Below, one piece after another: positions 1-8,499 of a stretch of DNA of 47,698 nt. Made by a program: the position numbers and the translations under genes. Position 1 is the stretch's first letter, and each line of letters opens with the position of its first letter. Source of the stretch: Moduliflexus sp964602655 (GTDB taxonomy: Bacteria; Moduliflexota; Moduliflexia; Moduliflexales; Moduliflexaceae); assembly GCA_964602655.1 (NCBI GenBank), contig CAZRSF010000049.1:1-47698 (forward strand), written 5' to 3'. The notes under the pieces are model-generated. The model was given only the letters and a program-made list of their open reading frames with translations, searched no databases and was not told the DNA's origin.

Positions 1-9
1 AAAAAGCGT

Positions 10-636
10 ATGAACGCGCAAGAAATTCACTGTCCCTCCTGCGGGGCGGGGCGAACGATTCGCAACCCCGGCGTCATTACGATTGTCTGCGAATATTGCG
101 GCAACGCGGTCTATTGGGATCAGGAAAAGATCGCCGATGCCGGCAAGCAGTCTATTCTGCCGGAGGGCTTCAGCCGCTTGTTTCGCGGGGCGACCGGCTC
201 GCTGCTCAATAAGCGCTTCTGCGTGTTAGGGCGCGTGCGCTACAGTTTCGGTAGAGGCTTCTGGGATGAATGGTTTTTGGAATTCGAGAATGGCGAGATC
301 GGTTGGCTGACGGAAGACAATCACGAATTCGCCTACGAAAAAGCGTTTCCCGCGCCGAACGTGCCGCCGTTTTCCAGGTTGTCGCCCGGAACGCGGCTTG
401 CGATGAACGACAAGCCATACATCATTGAAGAAGTCGGACAAGCCGAATGTCTCGGCGTTGAAGGCGATCTGCCGATTCAGATGCAAAGCGGCGAAAAATA
501 CGCCTTTGCCGACGGTTCGACGCCTGACGGACAATACACGCTTGGCATCGAATACGATCATGATCCCCCCACCGTCTTTTTGGGGCGCTGGATCAAATAT
601 GCCTCACTCAAACTTGATGAACCGGGAGAGTGGTAA
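10..636 (+). CDS. Zinc-ribbon DUF4178 protein
   Basis: The 208-residue protein opens with a zinc ribbon (C8-x2-C11 and C27-x2-C30, in CPSCGAG and CEYCG). The rest resembles the DUF4178 beta-rich domain: a short segment on ligand or surface properties, then FLEFENGEIGWLTED and a second half repeating the same fold. No signal peptide or membrane segment is visible, so it should be cytoplasmic. The function of DUF4178 is unknown. It recurs next to DUF350 membrane proteins and spermidine synthase-like proteins, which is exactly the context here. The stop is 3 bases before the next gene, which has the same architecture, so the two are co-transcribed and probably arose by duplication. The gene starts 10 bases into the window, so its promoter is not visible. 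Confidence 0.8.
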   Translation: MNAQEIHCPSCGAGRTIRNPGVITIVCEYCGNAVYWDQEKIADAGKQSILPEGFSRLFRGATGSLLNKRFCVLGRVRYSFGRGFWDEWFLEFENGEIGWLTEDNHEFAYEKAFPAPNVPPFSRLSPGTRLAMNDKPYIIEEVGQAECLGVEGDLPIQMQSGEKYAFADGSTPDGQYTLGIEYDHDPPTVFLGRWIKYASLKLDEPGEW

Positions 637-639
637 ATC

Positions 640-1998
640 ATGGAACAGGAACGATTTGCCTTGAACAGCGGACGCAAACGCCCGACCTACACGCCGAAAA
701 ATATCCAGTGTCCGCATTGTGGCGCTGGGCTGACGGTGAAGGATGAACAGAGCGAATTAGTCGTCTGTGAGTATTGCGGCAGCCATCTGAATGTGTCTCG
801 CGATGAGATGGAAGTCCTCGGCAAAGGGGCGAACCGGAAATGGGAATTTCCGTTGAAGATCGGGGATTCATTTCGTTATAAGTCTGCGCGATACGAAATC
901 ATCGCCCGCATGGTTTTTATCGAAGATAACGACGAGAACGAAGCCTCCCGCCAGTATTTGTTGTACAATCCGTATCACGGCACGCTCTGGTTAGACGACT
1001 ATCAGGGGCAATATTCGCTTTCGACAGACACGCATGTCATGCCTGCCGAAGACCCGTTCAGCAAGCGGCGCGGCGATACGCTGAAAACCTATGACGAGCA
1101 AACATGGGTGTTAGATGGAACAGGCACGTATGAACTCGTCTATGTGGACGGCGCGCTGCCCTGGATCGCGCAAATCGGCGATCAGGCGGAATATGCGGAG
1201 TTTTTGAATAAGGCCAATCCGAAACTACAATACGAAGCGCAACGCATTGCGGGAGAAATCGAATACGGCAAAGGCGAAAGCCTGTCGTTGGCGCAGGTGC
1301 GGCAGGCGCTCGGCAAGCCAGATTTTCAGAAAGCGGCAGGCGACGGGAAAATGGCGCAGCGAGCCGTCAGCGCGGATAATGTCGTGAGCGCTCGTCGCGG
1401 ATTCACATTCGCCTTTGTCGTCATCACAATCGCGCTTGTGGTCAATGGTTTTGCCTATATGGTGGCGTCATCCCAGGGAAAGCGCGTATTTCAGCAGCAG
1501 TTCTCCGCGGAGGAATTGACAGCAGAAACCATCTCAGAACCCTTTATCGTGAGGAAGGATGGCGACATCATCAAAATTACGGCAGACGCGAACTTAGACA
1601 ATGCCTGGATGGCGTTGGACATCGGCGTGATTCGACCGGACAGCGACGTGATTCGGAATGAAGACTCGCTGATCCATGTAGATGACGCGGATATGTCCTA
1701 TTATCATGGCTCTGAGGGGGGCGAATCCTGGAGCGAGGGGAGTCGCCGCAGCACATCGTACATCAAAATCCCGCAAAAAGGAACCTATAAGTTGATGGTA
1801 CATGCGGTCAGCAACAGCGGAGAAACCGAGACTGCGACTCAGGCGTCGCACAGCGTCACGATTCAGGTGTATGCTGGTTCGTTAGTGCCGCATTATTCGA
1901 TGGTGATGGCGATTATGTCTGTGCTCATGCTCATCGGAACGTTTGTCCTTCGCGAACAATGGAAGAAGGCCGACAGCGATGACGACGACGATGATTGA
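640..1998 (+). CDS. Membrane-anchored zinc-ribbon DUF4178 protein
   Basis: The 452-residue protein has a zinc ribbon at C24/C27 and C43/C46, a DUF4178-like region at about 60-200, and a hydrophobic segment near 253-275. An extracytoplasmic beta-rich domain follows at about 280-410. A second membrane helix lies near 417-438, followed by a very acidic cytoplasmic tail ending in six aspartates. The zinc ribbon matches that of the preceding gene closely (CPHCGAGL, CEYCG). It is the larger, membrane-bound paralogue in the DUF4178/DUF350/spermidine synthase-like cluster. A role in linking a cytoplasmic complex to the membrane is inference. The start follows a GGGAGAG-type ribosome site inside the end of the upstream gene. 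Confidence 0.8.
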   Translation: MEQERFALNSGRKRPTYTPKNIQCPHCGAGLTVKDEQSELVVCEYCGSHLNVSRDEMEVLGKGANRKWEFPLKIGDSFRYKSARYEIIARMVFIEDNDENEASRQYLLYNPYHGTLWLDDYQGQYSLSTDTHVMPAEDPFSKRRGDTLKTYDEQTWVLDGTGTYELVYVDGALPWIAQIGDQAEYAEFLNKANPKLQYEAQRIAGEIEYGKGESLSLAQVRQALGKPDFQKAAGDGKMAQRAVSADNVVSARRGFTFAFVVITIALVVNGFAYMVASSQGKRVFQQQFSAEELTAETISEPFIVRKDGDIIKITADANLDNAWMALDIGVIRPDSDVIRNEDSLIHVDDADMSYYHGSEGGESWSEGSRRSTSYIKIPQKGTYKLMVHAVSNSGETETATQASHSVTIQVYAGSLVPHYSMVMAIMSVLMLIGTFVLREQWKKADSDDDDDD

Positions 1999-2075
1999 CA
2001 ACGGTCGGATTATTCGCTTGCGTTGACCTGTTTATTGGCAATGCCGGCGAATCGGACGGTAAGGAGAAATTGCGT

Positions 2076-2291
2076 ATGGGATGTCTGAAATTTTTATTGA
2101 TTCCTCTGTTGATCGGAGGAACTGTGCTGGCAACCGTCGCCACGTTCGCCGGATGGGGCGCGGACGATATTGCGCATCCGCAAGGCATCAATTTGCGGCA
2201 AGAGAGCGTGAACTACCGACGCGGCGGATTTTTCGCGTACTATGGCTCGACCCGTTCTCACTACGGCGGCGGGCTGCGTGGCGGAAAATAG
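2076..2291 (+). CDS. Small membrane protein of the DUF4178 cluster
   Basis: This 71-residue protein has one N-terminal hydrophobic helix (residues about 4-28) and a Gly/Tyr/Arg-rich tail. I chose the ATG preceded by AAGGAG (2061-2066) rather than a TTG 81 bases upstream, because the upstream extension overlaps the DUF4178 gene and is not membrane-like. No family is recognised. Its place between DUF4178 and DUF350 genes suggests it is an accessory subunit of the same system. Confidence 0.6.
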   Translation: MGCLKFLLIPLLIGGTVLATVATFAGWGADDIAHPQGINLRQESVNYRRGGFFAYYGSTRSHYGGGLRGGK

Positions 2292-2309
2292 GGGCAATAT
2301 ATCGTCAAT

Positions 2310-2342
2310 AGCCCTGCCAGGGTTTCGAACCCTGGCAGGGCT
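2310..2342. repeat. Perfect palindrome, CCTGCCAGGG family
   Basis: Two 15-bp arms (2310-2324 and 2328-2342) are perfectly complementary around a TCG loop. A near-identical copy lies at 26210-26240 and a related one at 5354-5384. It sits between two co-directional genes of one cluster, so it is more likely a dispersed element, or an RNA hairpin tuning downstream expression, than a terminator. No T-run follows. Confidence 0.85.
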
Positions 2343-2385
2343 GGGGTCATTAATTCGTGGAATTTACCAACGTGAGGGAAATGCT

Positions 2386-2598
2386 ATGGACGCGCAACTG
2401 ATACAATTTTTCGAAACGATTGTGTATGTGATTATGGGGATGGTCGTCTTTGGAATCGGATTTTTTATCTTCAACAAAATCACGCCGTTTTCGATTCGCA
2501 AAGAGATCGAAGAAGATCAAAATACGTCGTTGGCCATTATTATCGGATCGGTGATTCTTGGCCTGGCAATCATCATCGCTGCGGCGATTTCAGGCTGA
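2386..2598 (+). CDS. DUF350 family membrane protein
   Basis: The 70-residue protein has two transmembrane helices (about 8-30 and 46-68) separated by a short charged loop (RKEIEEDQN), which fits half of the duplicated DUF350/YjfL fold. The ATG was chosen because GAGGGAA lies 6-12 bases upstream; the longer open frame reads through the palindrome. DUF350 proteins are inner-membrane proteins of unknown function that co-occur with DUF4178 and spermidine synthase-like genes. The gene ends 4 bases before the next start, consistent with an operon. Confidence 0.75.
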   Translation: MDAQLIQFFETIVYVIMGMVVFGIGFFIFNKITPFSIRKEIEEDQNTSLAIIIGSVILGLAIIIAAAISG

Positions 2599-2602
2599 CG
2601 AC

Positions 2603-4162
2603 ATGAGTGACACACAAGACAAACTTCCGTCATCAGGCCGCGTCATTCTCCTGGGCGCGGTCTTTTTGGCGTCCGCGTCAGGGTTAGTGTACGAACTCGT
2701 CGCCGGGGCGGTATCAAGCTACCTCCTCGGCGACGCGGTGACGCAGTTTTCGTTAGTCATCGGCGTGTTTTTGTCGGCAATGGGCGGAGGCGCGTTTCTC
2801 GCGCAATTTTTCAAGCGGCGGCTGTTATATCGGTTTGTCGAAGTCGAAATCTGGTTAGGGCTGCTCGGCGGATGCAGTTCGATGCTGATGTTTGCGGTCA
2901 GCGCGTTTGCCGACGAGATATTCCCGGTCTTTTTTTATACGCTCTGCATCGTATTAGGGGCGCTCATCGGCCTGGAAGTTCCGCTTATCATCCGCTTGCT
3001 TCAGGCCGCGCGCGGCGTCTCGGAAACGTTGAGTCATGTCTTAGCGCTGGATTACCTCGGTGCGTTGATCGGCTCGATCCTCTTTCCCTTCGTGGTGTTG
3101 CCGTATCTCGGCCTCAGCCGGGCGTCTGTGGTGTTCGGCCTCTTGAACCTCGCAGTCGCGGCAGTCGGAATTCCGCTGCTTCGCAAACGCGAACGCGGCC
3201 TGCTGGTTGCGCAGATCGCGCTTGCCGCCTGCCTGCTGCTCGCGACCTTCGCCTATTCGACCCGCTGGGTCGGCTTTCTCGAAGACGTGCTCTATCAAGA
3301 CGATATTATCTATACCGACGACACGTTGTATCAACGCATCGTCCTGACGCGCTGGCGCGACGACATTCGGCTCTATCTCAACGGACAGCTTCAATTCAGT
3401 TCGGTTGACGAAGCCCGCTACCACGAATCGCTCGTTATTCCGGCGATGGAAGCGAGCCGTCCGGCGGCGGATGTCTTGATTCTCGGCGGCGGCGACGGCA
3501 TGGCCGCGCGCGAAGTCTTGAAATACGAGTCCGTAAAGACCATCACGCTGGTTGACATTGACCCGGCCATGACGGCGTTAGGGCAAACGCGGGCGGAATT
3601 GCTTTATCTGAATCAGGGCGCGTTGAATTCGCCGAAGGTCAAGATCGTGAATACCGACGCCATGCGTTTTGTGGAAGAAAGCCGCGATTCGTTCGATGTG
3701 ATTCTCATTGACCTGCCAGACCCCGATAATGACGCGCTTTCGAAGCTCTATTCGGACGCTTTCTATCGTTTGTGCGTCCGGCGTTTACGCGCGAACGGCG
3801 TTTTTGTCACCCAAGCCACCTCGCCGTTTTTTGCCCGTGACGCCTTCTGGTGTATTGTCGAGACGATTGCGTCCATCCAGTCGCCGGACCTGCCGGAAGC
3901 GAGCGCGCGTCCCGCGCCGTACCATATCAATATTCCGTCGTTCGGAGAATGGGGCTTCGTGCTGGCCGTGAAACGTCCCTTCGATCCGCGACAGCTTGCG
4001 ATTTCGGTGGAGACTCGCTTTTTGAACAATGATACGCTGCGGGCGATGTTTGCGTTTGGAAAGGACATTCTGCCGCCCGCGCAAACACCTGACATCAATC
4101 GCTTAGAACATCCGATCCTCTCGACCTATTACGAGCGCGGTTGGAGCACGTTCAATGAATGA
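2603..4162 (+). CDS. Membrane-fused spermidine synthase-like protein
   Basis: The 519-residue protein has an N-terminal membrane domain of about seven hydrophobic helices (residues 12-225) and a C-terminal soluble aminopropyltransferase fold. The methyl/aminopropyl donor site shows GGGDG at 295-299, followed by LVDIDP. The catalytic region reads DVILIDLPDPDND, with D370 and D373 in the positions of the acidic pair of SpeE. True SpeE makes spermidine from putrescine and decarboxylated SAM; whether this fused form uses polyamines is unknown. The ATG was chosen immediately after the DUF350 stop; the longer frame overlaps that gene. It completes the DUF4178-DUF350 cluster. No speD is visible. Confidence 0.85.
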   Translation: MSDTQDKLPSSGRVILLGAVFLASASGLVYELVAGAVSSYLLGDAVTQFSLVIGVFLSAMGGGAFLAQFFKRRLLYRFVEVEIWLGLLGGCSSMLMFAVSAFADEIFPVFFYTLCIVLGALIGLEVPLIIRLLQAARGVSETLSHVLALDYLGALIGSILFPFVVLPYLGLSRASVVFGLLNLAVAAVGIPLLRKRERGLLVAQIALAACLLLATFAYSTRWVGFLEDVLYQDDIIYTDDTLYQRIVLTRWRDDIRLYLNGQLQFSSVDEARYHESLVIPAMEASRPAADVLILGGGDGMAAREVLKYESVKTITLVDIDPAMTALGQTRAELLYLNQGALNSPKVKIVNTDAMRFVEESRDSFDVILIDLPDPDNDALSKLYSDAFYRLCVRRLRANGVFVTQATSPFFARDAFWCIVETIASIQSPDLPEASARPAPYHINIPSFGEWGFVLAVKRPFDPRQLAISVETRFLNNDTLRAMFAFGKDILPPAQTPDINRLEHPILSTYYERGWSTFNE

Positions 4163-4250
4163 CGGCGAGTACCTGAATTTCCCATGAAATGCAACTCGAA
4201 AACATCACGACCTCTGACGTTCAGGCGTATCGTGAAGGTCTGAAACGAAA

Positions 4251-4283
4251 CCAGCCGGAGAGACGCAACGTCTCTCCGGCTGG
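4251..4283. repeat. Perfect palindrome between convergent genes
   Basis: Arms of 15 bp (4251-4265 and 4269-4283, CCAGCCGGAGAGACG and its complement) flank a 3-base loop. It lies between the convergent spermidine synthase-like and rpoZ genes and could stop transcription from either side. There is no clear T-run, so a dispersed palindrome doubling as a terminator is the cautious reading. Confidence 0.75.
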
Positions 4284-4320
4284 GGTGTGTTTATCGTACT
4301 ACTGAATGCGGTTTCTCGTG

Positions 4321-4521
4321 TTATTCTTCGTCCTCTTCTTTTAATCCGATACTTCCATCCAAAAATTCTTGTAATGCAATATTGACCGGAGCCACATGTT
4401 TGGAAGTCAATGGCTGTGCGCCATCAACGATCTGGTGCATGCGTTTGGACAATAAATGAACTAATAAAAATTTATTCGGTTCTTTTTCTATTGCCTGAGC
4501 AATCAAATCAAATCGAAACAT
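4321..4521 (-). CDS. rpoZ: RNA polymerase omega subunit
   Basis: The 66-residue protein matches omega: NKFLLVHLLSKRMHQI corresponds to the conserved NRFxLVxxAxxRAxQ helix, followed by the GAQPL turn, PVNIALQEFLDGSI, and an acidic tail. Omega binds the beta-prime subunit and helps assemble RNA polymerase. The start follows GAGAGG at about 9 bases. The gene is the last member of the minus-strand block behind the ftsQ operon. It is separated from plsC by 168 bases of AT-rich DNA, so it may have its own promoter. A TTGACA is present at about 4627-4632 on this strand, but no convincing -10 follows it. It is divergent in sequence but of normal length. Confidence 0.8.
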   Translation of the reverse strand: MFRFDLIAQAIEKEPNKFLLVHLLSKRMHQIVDGAQPLTSKHVAPVNIALQEFLDGSIGLKEEDEE

Positions 4522-4689
4522 AGTACATTACCTCTCTTTTTTTGAGTTATTGACAGTCGAGTGCGCGTGAAAAGAATCTTTTTTACAACGTCGCGCAACT
4601 TGTCACGATTGCATTCGAGCGAAAAATGTCAAGCCTTTTCTGAAATACCCCATGAATTAGGCCATAAACCGAGCATATCCGCTGCGATT

Positions 4690-5346
4690 TTACGAACCGT
4701 CTTGTCGCAACGCATGGATACGCGCCATGATCTCTTCGGTTATGCGCTGAAGTTGATCTTTATCGCGAGGGTCGCCGTCGGGTGCGGCAATCGGTTCGCC
4801 GAATCTGATGATAATCGGACGCGGACGCGGGAAGATTTTTCCCAACGGCAACGCGGCGGAAACGCCTTGCAACGCGACAGGCACAATCGGCGCGCGGGTT
4901 TTCATCGCCATGACTGCCGCGCCGTGCCGCAATCCTTTCGCTTTGTGTTCCTCACTGATCCCGCCTTCCGGGAAGACGCATAATATTTGTTCGTGTTCCA
5001 ACGCATCAAGGCACAATTTCATGGCCGACATGCTTGCGCCTGAACGTTTGACCGGAATGCAGGGAAGGCGTTTGAACAGCCAGTGAAAACGGGGATGATA
5101 AAAATGGTGATGCAGCATCAGAAAATAAATCACGCGCGGCACGACTGCCGACAATAGCGGCGGGTCCATGAAACTGCTATGATTCGGCACCAGCACGACC
5201 GGCCCTGAAGCCGGGATATGTTCGACGCCTACGGCGCGCAAACGGAAATAGAGCCGGAAGAGCGCGTAACCATAAGGACGCGCCGGAAGATAGTAGTGTT
5301 TGGTGAAATCTGAAATCGTGTAGGATGTTTCGTCTATGGGTTTCAT
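4690..5346 (-). CDS. plsC: 1-acylglycerol-3-phosphate acyltransferase family protein
   Basis: The 218-residue protein carries the PlsC signatures NHSSFMD (H56-x4-D61, catalytic) and FPEGG (125-129, phosphate binding), plus the usual N-terminal hydrophobic helix region around 20-40. It should transfer an acyl chain to lysophosphatidic acid or a related acceptor at the inner membrane during phospholipid synthesis. The ATG at 5346 is preferred to a TTG two codons upstream. It follows the lytic transglycosylase gene after a short hairpin. Other acyltransferases of the superfamily cannot be excluded. Confidence 0.85.
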   Translation of the reverse strand: MKPIDETSYTISDFTKHYYLPARPYGYALFRLYFRLRAVGVEHIPASGPVVLVPNHSSFMDPPLLSAVVPRVIYFLMLHHHFYHPRFHWLFKRLPCIPVKRSGASMSAMKLCLDALEHEQILCVFPEGGISEEHKAKGLRHGAAVMAMKTRAPIVPVALQGVSAALPLGKIFPRPRPIIIRFGEPIAAPDGDPRDKDQLQRITEEIMARIHALRQDGS

Positions 5347-5353
5347 CGTCAAA

Positions 5354-5384
5354 CCTGCCAGACACCTTCAGGGTGTCTGGCAGG
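5354..5384. terminator. Hairpin between transglycosylase and plsC genes
   Basis: Perfect 13-bp arms (5354-5366, 5372-5384; CCTGCCAGACACC and its complement) surround a 5-base loop. It begins with the same CCTGCCAG as the palindromes at 2310 and 26210 and belongs to that family. On the + strand it is followed by AATTTTTT. On the - strand, the coding direction here, no T-run follows. It may act as a stabilising or attenuating hairpin in the mRNA rather than a true terminator. Confidence 0.6.
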
Positions 5385-5392
5385 AATTTTTT

Positions 5393-6721
5393 CTAATATA
5401 AGGTTGACGCCGGCGGTTCTAACATCTCGGTTCGCTGTGAACGGGAGTCGGGAAATTGCGTTGATTGACCGGACATGCCTTGCGTCCAGGACATATTCGT
5501 ATAGCCTGAGATATTGGGCGCATTCACTCGAAAACCGTACGTTTGAGGATCGCTGGCGATTGTCATCGCCGCAACGAATTTTGAGAGATAATCTTGCTGG
5601 GGCGAATGCTTCATCACGGCTAACTGCCAACTTCCGGCGCTCTGATATAACGAGGACATGTATCTGGCAAACGCATGGGTCGAGGCTTCGACGGAGAGAC
5701 GTTCGTCTCTGCCGGAAGAGGTTCGCAATCCGTATTGCCGCGCAGTGGAGGCGGAAAGCTGCCATAAACCCGCCCGCCCTGACGAAGAGCGCGCATTCGG
5801 TTGAAATCCGCTTTCGATCAGCGCAATATAGGCGATTTCCGGCGGGACGCCATACGAACGGAGAATAGAAACGACTTGCGGAAAATATTGATCAGCTCGC
5901 AGCAGGCATTGTTCGAAATCAGCTTGCCGCTGTTGAAATATCCGAATGTTCCGCTCGACATCGCCAGAAAATTCGTCTTGCCAGTTCCATACTTGAGACG
6001 GCGCGGGAATTACCGGCGTTATCTGCTGAGGCGATTGATTCGGACGTTCGACCGGCATGAGGCGCGAATTCCCGGCTGATGGCGCAGAGGAAACCGGCGT
6101 GAGCTGGAAACGGTCTTCCTGACGCAGCTTATTGAGTTTATCAAGCTCTTCCTGCTGACCTGACGCGCCGCGCAAGTCATACGCCTCGTTGATGCGATCT
6201 ATGAGGTCGGCGCGTTCTCCGCTGACGCCCTGAATTTGAGACGTCGAAAGAATCCCGACGCCGCCCTGAATCTGCGTCTGACGATCAATGTGCGATAGCG
6301 CGGGATCAAGCTCCTGTTCGATCAGAATCCGCGCCCGTTCGAATTCCCGCACGGCATCCCTCAAGTTCCCTTCCCGCAAGCGGGCTTCTCCCGAAGAGAC
6401 CAGCGCTTCGGCCTCTGCTAATGAGTTTTCGACCTGCAATACAAAGCTCTCTCCTGTTGATTGCGGATCATCGAGCCGCGTTCCATTACCCTGAATCAAG
6501 ACCCCTTGTTGCGGCTGCGCGCTCATAATCGGCTGCCCCGAACGCGGATAATAAATGGCGACTCCATTGCGCTGCTGTTGAACATAAACTGGTTCCGCTG
6601 GCATTTGTGATCGACTTGTCTCCTGATGCCTGGTGAGCAACTGAGACAGCGAACACGATGACAACGCCAATACGCTCATAGTCAACACGAGCGCACAAGC
6701 ATGGCTATAGCGTCTGTGCAT
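5393..6721 (-). CDS. Lipoprotein lytic transglycosylase (SLT domain)
   Basis: The 442-residue protein starts with a lipoprotein signal (LSSC, lipid-anchored C23). A Gln-rich linker and a helical, tetratricopeptide-like stretch (about 85-180) follow, then an SLT lysozyme-like domain at about 285-400. The catalytic glutamate is E303 in ALIESGF, followed by SGRAGLWQL (family: SxxGAxGLMQ) and ARYMSSLY. The usual AYNAG motif is replaced by VMKHSPQQ, as in diverged MltD-like enzymes. It should cleave peptidoglycan glycan strands at the outer-membrane face. It sits 9 bases after the radical SAM gene, in the ftsQAZ transcription unit. Confidence 0.85.
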   Translation of the reverse strand: MHRRYSHACALVLTMSVLALSSCSLSQLLTRHQETSRSQMPAEPVYVQQQRNGVAIYYPRSGQPIMSAQPQQGVLIQGNGTRLDDPQSTGESFVLQVENSLAEAEALVSSGEARLREGNLRDAVREFERARILIEQELDPALSHIDRQTQIQGGVGILSTSQIQGVSGERADLIDRINEAYDLRGASGQQEELDKLNKLRQEDRFQLTPVSSAPSAGNSRLMPVERPNQSPQQITPVIPAPSQVWNWQDEFSGDVERNIRIFQQRQADFEQCLLRADQYFPQVVSILRSYGVPPEIAYIALIESGFQPNARSSSGRAGLWQLSASTARQYGLRTSSGRDERLSVEASTHAFARYMSSLYQSAGSWQLAVMKHSPQQDYLSKFVAAMTIASDPQTYGFRVNAPNISGYTNMSWTQGMSGQSTQFPDSRSQRTEMLEPPASTLY

Positions 6722-6730
6722 ACGTTGTTT

Positions 6731-8449
6731 TCAGCAGAGCGACGGGAACGCCGTTCCTCTACCGACTCCTGTAAAAAGCTGTTGATATTCCTCGAATAAT
6801 TGTTGCTGCGACTGACCGACCTGAAGATGTTGCCAGGGAAACTGTTCTTCTGCGTCTCGTTCCCGATAGCTATAAAATTCAGGCGACAGTTGCAATTGCC
6901 GAAACGCCTTCTTCCAATCCCCTTGATACGATTTTGTCTGCAGCAATACGTCTCCGATTTTGCGGTCGCCTCTGGCTAAAATTCCTTGCCATACAGCCAT
7001 GCGCGGCGATTCGGCAATCAGTTCCACATTCCCGATACGAGCGAATGCGCGTGTAATGCGCTGCAATTTCTGTTTCAGTTCCCGTTCTGTCGCCATGCCG
7101 CACCATTGCAACGGCGTGGACGGTTTGGGAATACACGGATTCACGCTGATCGTGATTGTCCCAACCCTTCCGCTGCTTTTCATCGTCTGCACCATGATGT
7201 CGCGGCACTGTCGGCAGACGTTGATTAACGCCTCAATGTCGTCATCTGTTTCTGAGGGAATCCCAATCAAAAAATAGAGTTTGATGTTGGGAATTCCTGC
7301 CAATGCAATACGTTCAATCGTGGCATAGAACAATTCGTTTGACAAGTTTTTTCGTATGATTTTTCGCAATCGTTCTGTTCCGGCCTCTGGCGCAAGGGTA
7401 ATCGTGCGTTGTCCCGCGCGGGACAGTCGCTCTAAAATATCGGTGTTCGCGCATGCGCTGATACGAAGAGATGAGACAGTGACGCTTCCGCCGCGTTCTA
7501 AAATGAAATCATATAACGCTTCGAAATGGGGATAATCGGCGACCGCCGGGCTGACTAAGCCGATTTTTTTGCGAAATTGCAAGCCATGTTCAATGAGGCG
7601 CGTTGCGGTTTCGAACGAAAGATGTCGAAGAGGCCGCTGCGTATAGCCGGTATGGCAAAACCTGCATTGATACGGGCAACCGCGCGTCAATTGGATTAAA
7701 AACATGTCGCCGAATTCGGTTTGCTCGGTTAATATGCGAGAATAGGCCGGGAATGCGTCAAGATCGGCCAGCGGGCAGGTCGCGAGGAGAGGCGGCGCTT
7801 CGCCAATTGGCGTGATCGCAGCAATCGCGCCGTTTTCGCGATAGGTCACATCATAAAGCGAGGGAACATAGACGCCAGGAATGGCGGCAAGATGCTTTAA
7901 TAACGCCTGTTTCGGACAGGTTGGCGCATACTGTTGATATGTGTCCACAAATTGCGGGACAATTTCTTCGCCATCGCCAAGAATAAAGGCATCAACAAAC
8001 AGCGCTAACGGTTCGGGATTGATGGTGGTAATCGCTCCGCCGGCAATGATAAGCGGGTGATAGTCGTTGCGGTCTTCCGCTTTCAGCGGAATGTGGGCAA
8101 GTTCGAGAATGTCGAGCAGATGGAGATAATCGTTTTCGAAGGAAATCGAAAACGCCACAATATCGGCATCCGTAAATGACGTTTTCGATTCGAGTGAGCA
8201 AAGCGGCGCATGTGTTTGCCTATAGAGCGGAAGCAGGGGAGCATCTGGCAAAAATGCGCGTTCGCAGCAAACATTATCGCATTCATTCAACAATCCGTAG
8301 ATTGTTTGAAATCCGAGATTCGACATCCCTACTGCATACGTGTTCGGATAGGTCAGGACAATCGTCGTTTTATCATGCCGGAGTTGAGAGATTGTCCCGA
8401 TTTCCCCGTGCAGTTTGGTGTCAAAATCCTGACGAATGCGATAATTCAC
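6731..8449 (-). CDS. B12-binding-like radical SAM protein (TIGR03960-like)
   Basis: The 572-residue protein has an N-terminal cobalamin-binding-like region without an obvious B12-ligating His. The radical SAM cluster motif C258-x3-C262-x2-C265 follows, in RGCPYQCRFC. Downstream are the SAM-domain features KIGLVSPAVADYP, TLAPEAGTERLR and KLYFLIGIPSE. The length and arrangement fit the TIGR03960 family, whose substrate is not established. The start is GTG. It follows ftsZ after 50 bases holding a palindrome and precedes the transglycosylase by 9 bases, so it appears to be part of the cell-division operon. A role in division is not implied by the family. Confidence 0.8.
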   Translation of the reverse strand: MNYRIRQDFDTKLHGEIGTISQLRHDKTTIVLTYPNTYAVGMSNLGFQTIYGLLNECDNVCCERAFLPDAPLLPLYRQTHAPLCSLESKTSFTDADIVAFSISFENDYLHLLDILELAHIPLKAEDRNDYHPLIIAGGAITTINPEPLALFVDAFILGDGEEIVPQFVDTYQQYAPTCPKQALLKHLAAIPGVYVPSLYDVTYRENGAIAAITPIGEAPPLLATCPLADLDAFPAYSRILTEQTEFGDMFLIQLTRGCPYQCRFCHTGYTQRPLRHLSFETATRLIEHGLQFRKKIGLVSPAVADYPHFEALYDFILERGGSVTVSSLRISACANTDILERLSRAGQRTITLAPEAGTERLRKIIRKNLSNELFYATIERIALAGIPNIKLYFLIGIPSETDDDIEALINVCRQCRDIMVQTMKSSGRVGTITISVNPCIPKPSTPLQWCGMATERELKQKLQRITRAFARIGNVELIAESPRMAVWQGILARGDRKIGDVLLQTKSYQGDWKKAFRQLQLSPEFYSYRERDAEEQFPWQHLQVGQSQQQLFEEYQQLFTGVGRGTAFPSLC

Positions 8450-8459
8450 GCAGAAATTC

Positions 8460-8489
8460 CGTAGAGACGCACAGCCGTGCGTCTCTACG
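8460..8489. repeat. Palindrome, GTAGAGACGCAC family
   Basis: Arms of 13 bp (8460-8472 and 8477-8489) flank a 4-base loop. It lies between ftsZ and the radical SAM gene in one transcription unit. Palindromes beginning GTAGAGACGC are, to my knowledge, scattered through genomes of unrelated bacteria, so this is a dispersed element rather than a gene-specific site. Confidence 0.8.
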
Positions 8490-8499
8490 GCATTATTCC

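Noticed and set aside
2310..2342. GGTTTCGAACCC looks like the T-arm of a tRNA
   Set aside because: It is the centre of a perfect palindrome, with no acceptor, D or anticodon stem around it, and a second copy exists at 26210.
2558..2602. Earlier start for the spermidine synthase-like protein
   Set aside because: It would overlap the DUF350 gene by 41 bases and adds residues that do not fit the membrane domain. The ATG at 2603 directly follows the DUF350 stop.
4222..4290. Intrinsic terminator for the spermidine synthase-like gene
   Set aside because: The hairpin is strong, but no T-run follows on either strand, so it is listed as a palindrome only.
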